From NCBI GenBank assembly GCA_937906995.1, contig CALESB010000009.1, forward strand, positions 1 through 47,616: a stretch of 47,616 bases of DNA, read 5' to 3'. The notes beneath the pieces were generated by a model that was given only the letters and a program-made list of their open reading frames with translations, did not search any database and was not told the DNA's origin. Below are positions 44,293 through 47,616 of this stretch, piece after piece; the stretch's first letter is position 1; each line of letters begins with the position of its first letter. The DNA is from an uncultured Sutterella sp. GTDB taxonomy: Bacteria; Pseudomonadota; Gammaproteobacteria; Burkholderiales; Burkholderiaceae_F. The position numbers and the translations under genes were made by a program.

Positions 44293-44376
44293 AAACACAC
44301 AATCCTCAAATCAATGAAAGAATCACTTACGCTTAAAGGTAATGCTGCGTTGCATTATGCACTCACATTGTGAAAT
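44293..44376 (+). pseudogene. 3' remnant of a second GIY-YIG gene
   Basis: This 84-bp stretch matches 41824-41907 at about 71 of 84 positions. It encodes KHTILKSMKESLTLKGNAALHYALTL and a stop, the same C-terminus as the intact GIY-YIG protein. Most differences are synonymous or conservative, so the copy diverged as a coding gene before it was cut by the tnpB element. The last codons of the convergent ATPase gene run into it. Confidence 0.85.
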
Positions 44377-45707
44377 CTATTTTGCAAAGCAATTCCGATT
44401 AAGCGATCTGTCTGATCAGCAAGAAACAAGGGAATATTTAAAACGTCGCCATCAAGTTTCAGATTGTTCAAGGAAAAACGTATGCGCAACTTCACCTCAT
44501 TGGGGAACAGTTCTTTATATTTCCTCAAACTCTTACTTTCAACGTTTGCTTCTGATTTCACTTCAATTGGGAAAATATCATTATCGCGTTGGATAAGAAA
44601 GTCAACTTCATAAGGAGGATTGCTCTGAGACCAATAGCGAGGTGCTACCTCAAACTGCGTGACTAGTGTTTGCAATACATAATTTTCGGTCAATGCACCT
44701 TTAAACTCTGTGAAAAGACGATTTCCTTCAGCAAAGGCTGTAGGGGCTAATTGAGATAACCTTCTCAATAAACCAACATCTACCAAATAAATTTTAAATG
44801 CAGACAAATCATCATAGGCAGAAATTGGCAATTTAGGCGCAGAGTTTCGATAGACCTTATGCACTAATCGCGCATCAACTAACCACTGCAGAGCATCCTC
44901 GTACTCTCTGGCTCTTGCTCCCTCTTTAACGACCTTATAGAGAAATTTTTTATTTTCTTTGGCTAATTGCGAAGGAATTGATTTCCAAATCATTGAAATT
45001 TTAGGAAATTCACTGATATTTGGATGTTTGGCAAAATCACGCTCGTATGCACCAACGATGTCAGACAAAGTGGACTGAACAGACGATATATCACGATATT
45101 GCGTCCACATTAAAACAGCCTCTGGCATACCGCCCGTGATGTAATACATCTTCAATTTCTCATAAAGAGGATTGAAAAAGGCTTCAGGAATGGGCCCTAT
45201 CGTCTCAAGAGCTTGCATATAACGAACTAATGTTTCATCACCATTAGCAACCAAAAATTCACTAAAGGTCATTGGATCCATTTGCAAAAAGTTAACCTTA
45301 CCTACTGGGAATGATGAAGGCTTGGCTAATGCAATACCTAATAATGACCCTGCACATACGACGTGGTATTGAGGAGCATTTTCATAAAAATATTTAAGTG
45401 AATTAATCACACTGGGACAGTCTTGGACTTCATCAAATATCAATAGTGTTTTTTCTGCTTCAATTGTTTGTCCCGTTGCCATCATCAAGTTTTGCAAAAG
45501 ACGCTTAACATCCTTTGTTAACTCAAAAAATTGTTTATATTCAGGATGTTCATCGAAGTTCACATAAACGGTATTTTCATAATGACGCTTCCCAAATTCT
45601 TTTAAAGCCCACGTTTTTCCCACTTGTCTAACACCTTTAACAATTAAAGGTTTACGATGAGGAGAAAGTTTCCAATCCAATAATTTTTCTAAAATGAAGC
45701 GTTCCAT
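44355..45707 (-). CDS. AAA+ ATPase with DUF4143 (AAA_14 family)
   Basis: A 450-aa protein. Walker A is GVRQVGKTW (residues 25-33), Walker B is LLIFDEVQD (88-96), and SLLGIALA and PMTFSEFL are typical of the family. A helical DUF4143 region follows, with a C-terminal PD-(D/E)xK-like fold motif (VDFLIQRDNDIFPIEVKS, about 368-385). These proteins are widespread accessory ATPases of unknown role, suspected in mobile element or defence contexts. The last nine or so residues read into the GIY-YIG remnant, so the natural C-terminus may have been altered slightly. Confidence 0.88.
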   Translation of the reverse strand: MERFILEKLLDWKLSPHRKPLIVKGVRQVGKTWALKEFGKRHYENTVYVNFDEHPEYKQFFELTKDVKRLLQNLMMATGQTIEAEKTLLIFDEVQDCPSVINSLKYFYENAPQYHVVCAGSLLGIALAKPSSFPVGKVNFLQMDPMTFSEFLVANGDETLVRYMQALETIGPIPEAFFNPLYEKLKMYYITGGMPEAVLMWTQYRDISSVQSTLSDIVGAYERDFAKHPNISEFPKISMIWKSIPSQLAKENKKFLYKVVKEGARAREYEDALQWLVDARLVHKVYRNSAPKLPISAYDDLSAFKIYLVDVGLLRRLSQLAPTAFAEGNRLFTEFKGALTENYVLQTLVTQFEVAPRYWSQSNPPYEVDFLIQRDNDIFPIEVKSEANVESKSLRKYKELFPNEVKLRIRFSLNNLKLDGDVLNIPLFLADQTDRLIGIALQNRFHNVSA

Positions 45708-45733
45708 GGTTTAAATCACTCTTCCATTTATTA

Positions 45734-45795
45734 TTATGTGACCATCATACACATAAAACCACATAATTATGTGATTTTTATCACATAATTATGTA
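45734..45795. promoter_or_regulatory. Repeated palindromic operator-like sites ahead of the ATPase gene
   Basis: CACATAATTATGTG (45760-45773) is a perfect 14-bp palindrome. A near-identical copy (CACATAATTATGTA) lies at 45782-45795, 22 bp away, about two helical turns. Half-sites TTATGTG (45734-45740) and CACATAA (about 45750-45756) lie closer to the gene. This suggests cooperative binding of a dimeric regulator over the ATPase promoter. Confidence 0.55.
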
Positions 45796-45836
45796 AGAAA
45801 AATAAAATAGAATACCGCTGTCAAAATAAAGGCTTT

Positions 45837-45863
45837 AAAAAAGCCCACTAAAAAGTGAGCTTT
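45837..45863 (-). terminator. Rho-independent terminator of murJ
   Basis: On the minus strand AAGCTCACT pairs with AGTGGGCTT around a TTTT loop (45841-45862), and a run of six T (opposite A6 at 45837-45842) follows. It lies 14 bp beyond the murJ stop. Confidence 0.85.
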
Positions 45864-45876
45864 GAAAAAATTAATA

Positions 45877-47427
45877 TTAGATATCGTAGCGAGGCTTCAA
45901 GTGTCGTGGTCGTAAACCACATGCCACCAATACACCAAAATAAATAACAATAGCCGCCACAATATCCATCAAAATCAAACCGGCACGCTTGCCCCACTCA
46001 GATTGCATCGCCGCCCAATCCATATCACCTTGGACAAACCATAAAAGGGCTCCCATTGCTAGTGTTGCCAAGATCACTTGAGCGCTCCACTTAAGCCAAC
46101 CTGATACAGGTTTATAGTGTCCTCTGCGAATCAGGATAAGCAAAAGAATCAAACCATTAATGCAACTTCCCACCCCAACAGAAAGAGCTAGACCAGCATG
46201 ATTGAATAAAGGCACTGTAATTAAGTTAATTAGCTGAACGCTTACCAAACTCACTGCGGCTACTTTAACAGGCGTGCGAATATCTTTACGAGCATAAAAA
46301 GCTGGCGCCAAAATTTTAATGCCAATTAAACCAACAAGGCCGATAGAGTACCCAAGTACGGCTAAGCTCGTTTGAGCCACGTCGCTTGCCAAAAAGTTTT
46401 TGCCTTGATACAAAAGTGCAACCAAAGCATCTGACATCAAACCTAAACCAACAGCAGCGGGCACCGCCAAAAGGAATACCAAACGCAAACCGTGATCCAA
46501 AAGACTGTTGTAGCGAACAAGGTCGTTCTTTGCAAAAGCCGATGACAAGCTCGGTAAAAGCACAGAACCCAAAGCAACACCCAACAAGGCAGTAGGAAAT
46601 TCCATTAAGCGGTCTGCAAAAGATAACCACGTCACAGACCCCGTTCCCAAGCGAGAAGCGATGTTTGTATTAATCAAAAGAGAAAGTTGAGCTACACCCA
46701 CGCCAAAAAGTGCCGGTACCATGAGTTTCATCACTCGACGAACAGCCAAGTCTTTAAAGGCTACCCAAGGATTGACAGGACGAGGCAAAAGACCTAACTT
46801 CATTAACGAAGGAATTTGGATGCCTAATTGCAAGACGCCACCAATGACCACGGCACAAGCCAGGGCAAAAATGGGGCGATCAAGATAAGGTGTCAAGAAT
46901 AAAACGCAAGTGATAAAGGAAATATTCAGTAGCACCGGCGTAAACGCTGGAATAGCAAAATGCTTCCAAGTATTAAGAACCCCTGCACTCATTGCCACGA
47001 GGCTCATAAAGAAAATATAAGGAAACATCCAGCGAGTCATTTCGCTTGCAAGATCAAATGCTTCGGGATTTTGAGCTAAGCCCCCCGCAAGAAGCCAAAC
47101 TAAGCCCGGTGCACACAGCACACCTAAAATGCTCACAACGACCAAAATCGAAGCTAATAGACTAAAGACACGGCTGACAAAGTCTTGAACCTCTTCCTTG
47201 GGTTGATTGGCCTTAATATCGGAGAGCATCGGTACAAAGGCTTGTTGAAAAGCCCCTTCTGCAAAGAGACGCCTGAGCATATTGGGCAAACGGAAAGCCA
47301 CATAAAATGCGTCAGTAGCAGCGGAGGAACCAAAGTAACGTGCAATCAACATATCACGAACCACACCAGTGATACGTGACAAAAGGGTCAAAGACGACAC
47401 GGTCGCCGCAGCTTTAATAAGACTCAT
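45877..47427 (-). CDS. murJ: Lipid II flippase MurJ
   Basis: A protein of about 516 aa with 14 predicted membrane helices, in the MOP/MviN superfamily, which flips lipid II to the periplasm for peptidoglycan synthesis. Family marks include LSRITGVVRDMLIA at the N-terminus with the conserved Arg residues, FRLPNMLRRLFAEGAFQQAF, and the LPSLSSAFAK segment. I chose ATG 47427 (MSLIKAA), which matches the family N-terminus; the frame also opens at 47445. It is an essential gene and marks return to core chromosome. Confidence 0.95.
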   Translation of the reverse strand: MSLIKAAATVSSLTLLSRITGVVRDMLIARYFGSSAATDAFYVAFRLPNMLRRLFAEGAFQQAFVPMLSDIKANQPKEEVQDFVSRVFSLLASILVVVSILGVLCAPGLVWLLAGGLAQNPEAFDLASEMTRWMFPYIFFMSLVAMSAGVLNTWKHFAIPAFTPVLLNISFITCVLFLTPYLDRPIFALACAVVIGGVLQLGIQIPSLMKLGLLPRPVNPWVAFKDLAVRRVMKLMVPALFGVGVAQLSLLINTNIASRLGTGSVTWLSFADRLMEFPTALLGVALGSVLLPSLSSAFAKNDLVRYNSLLDHGLRLVFLLAVPAAVGLGLMSDALVALLYQGKNFLASDVAQTSLAVLGYSIGLVGLIGIKILAPAFYARKDIRTPVKVAAVSLVSVQLINLITVPLFNHAGLALSVGVGSCINGLILLLILIRRGHYKPVSGWLKWSAQVILATLAMGALLWFVQGDMDWAAMQSEWGKRAGLILMDIVAAIVIYFGVLVACGLRPRHLKPRYDI

Positions 47428-47501
47428 AAGATACAGATCAGACAAAAACGATTAAACCCAGAATGTTAACTGAAAAATACATCATCAGCTTGAGCCTAAG
47501 T

Positions 47502-47616
47502 TTGACATCCTCCCCTCACTGAAGTGAGAGGATTCCTACAGGTAGTGCATGGTTTTATGCCGTACACCACCTTCGGTGGGTTCCTGTTGCTGACCAACTA
47601 TCGTTGGTTCACTCGG
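47502..47616 (-). ncRNA. Right end and likely omega-RNA of a second tnpB-type element
   Basis: Three consecutive hairpins occur. ACCAAC/GTTGGT is at 47593-47608 and CCACC/GGTGG at 47567-47579. CTCACT/AGTGAG, flanked by TCCT/AGGA, spans about 47509-47532. The last is followed leftward by GATGTCAAA. This is the layout of an IS605-type right end downstream of a minus-strand tnpB lying beyond the window. The guide would be read leftward from about 47501 into the murJ upstream region. Confidence 0.6.
47536..47616 (-). CDS. tnpB: C-terminal tail of a truncated-by-window tnpB
   Basis: An open frame of 26 codons from the window edge to TAG at 47536-47538. It encodes a tail with VGQQQEPTE, which resembles C-terminal tails of IS605 OrfB proteins. 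It overlaps the hairpin-rich right end, as TnpB C-termini commonly do. The rest of the gene lies outside the window, so this is tentative. Confidence 0.5.
   Translation of the reverse strand, partial: PSEPTIVGQQQEPTEGGVRHKTMHYL

Noticed and set aside
41824..44376. Long target-site duplication flanking the 42-44 kb segment
   Set aside because: The two 84-bp stretches differ at about 13 positions with mostly silent or conservative changes, and IS605-type elements make no target duplication. Paralogue remnants explain it better.

Overview
The window looks like a chromosomal segment of a moderately AT-rich Gram-negative proteobacterium. LPS-type O-antigen export, a periplasmic Dsb-type protein and MurJ all fit. 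My best guess from protein character is a gut-associated Burkholderiales (Sutterellaceae-like) betaproteobacterium, held with low-to-medium confidence because there is no rRNA or tRNA to anchor it.

Region 1 (about 1-13,700) is a surface-polysaccharide locus. A leftward operon runs from a large polytopic membrane protein (11036) through galU, a ruined second copy of pgi, an ABC O-antigen exporter (wzm/wzt), UDP-galactopyranose mutase (glf), a GT2 glycosyltransferase and a GlfT2-like galactofuranosyltransferase, ending at a hairpin near 1431-1466. This gene set resembles a galactofuranose-containing (galactan-type) O-antigen pathway. Upstream lies a gtrA-gtrB-(membrane protein) cassette of the kind that glucosylates O-antigen. 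That gtrB is broken by one extra base in an A6/T6 run. A second, intact gtrB-like gene at the left edge carries a C9 tract inside its coding sequence, the classic layout of a phase-variable glycosyltransferase. yicC and an intact pgi close the region.

Region 2 (about 15,230-40,560) is a nearly complete F-type conjugation (type IV secretion) gene set. Leftward come an unknown 359-aa protein, a MOBH-like TraI, TraD and a small TraD-linked membrane protein. Rightward come traA, L, E, K, B, dsbC, traV, C, a small unknown, an S26 peptidase, traW, U, trbC, a traN split into two genes, traF, H and G. The two arms diverge from a 420-bp intergenic region with overlapping promoter-like boxes. No integrase, excisionase or att site is visible, and the TraI protein lacks the His/HD residues expected of MOBH relaxases. 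The machine may be immobilised, degenerate or repurposed.

Region 3 (about 40,560-45,800) is an accessory scrapyard. It holds an intact GIY-YIG-domain gene, a MazE/MazF-type toxin-antitoxin operon whose toxin has an in-frame stop, two fragments of a second GIY-YIG paralogue, and an IS200/IS605-type tnpB element with a likely omega-RNA sitting between those fragments. A DUF4143 AAA ATPase with palindromic operator-like sites follows.

Region 4 is murJ with a clear terminator, followed at the window edge by the end of a second tnpB-type element.
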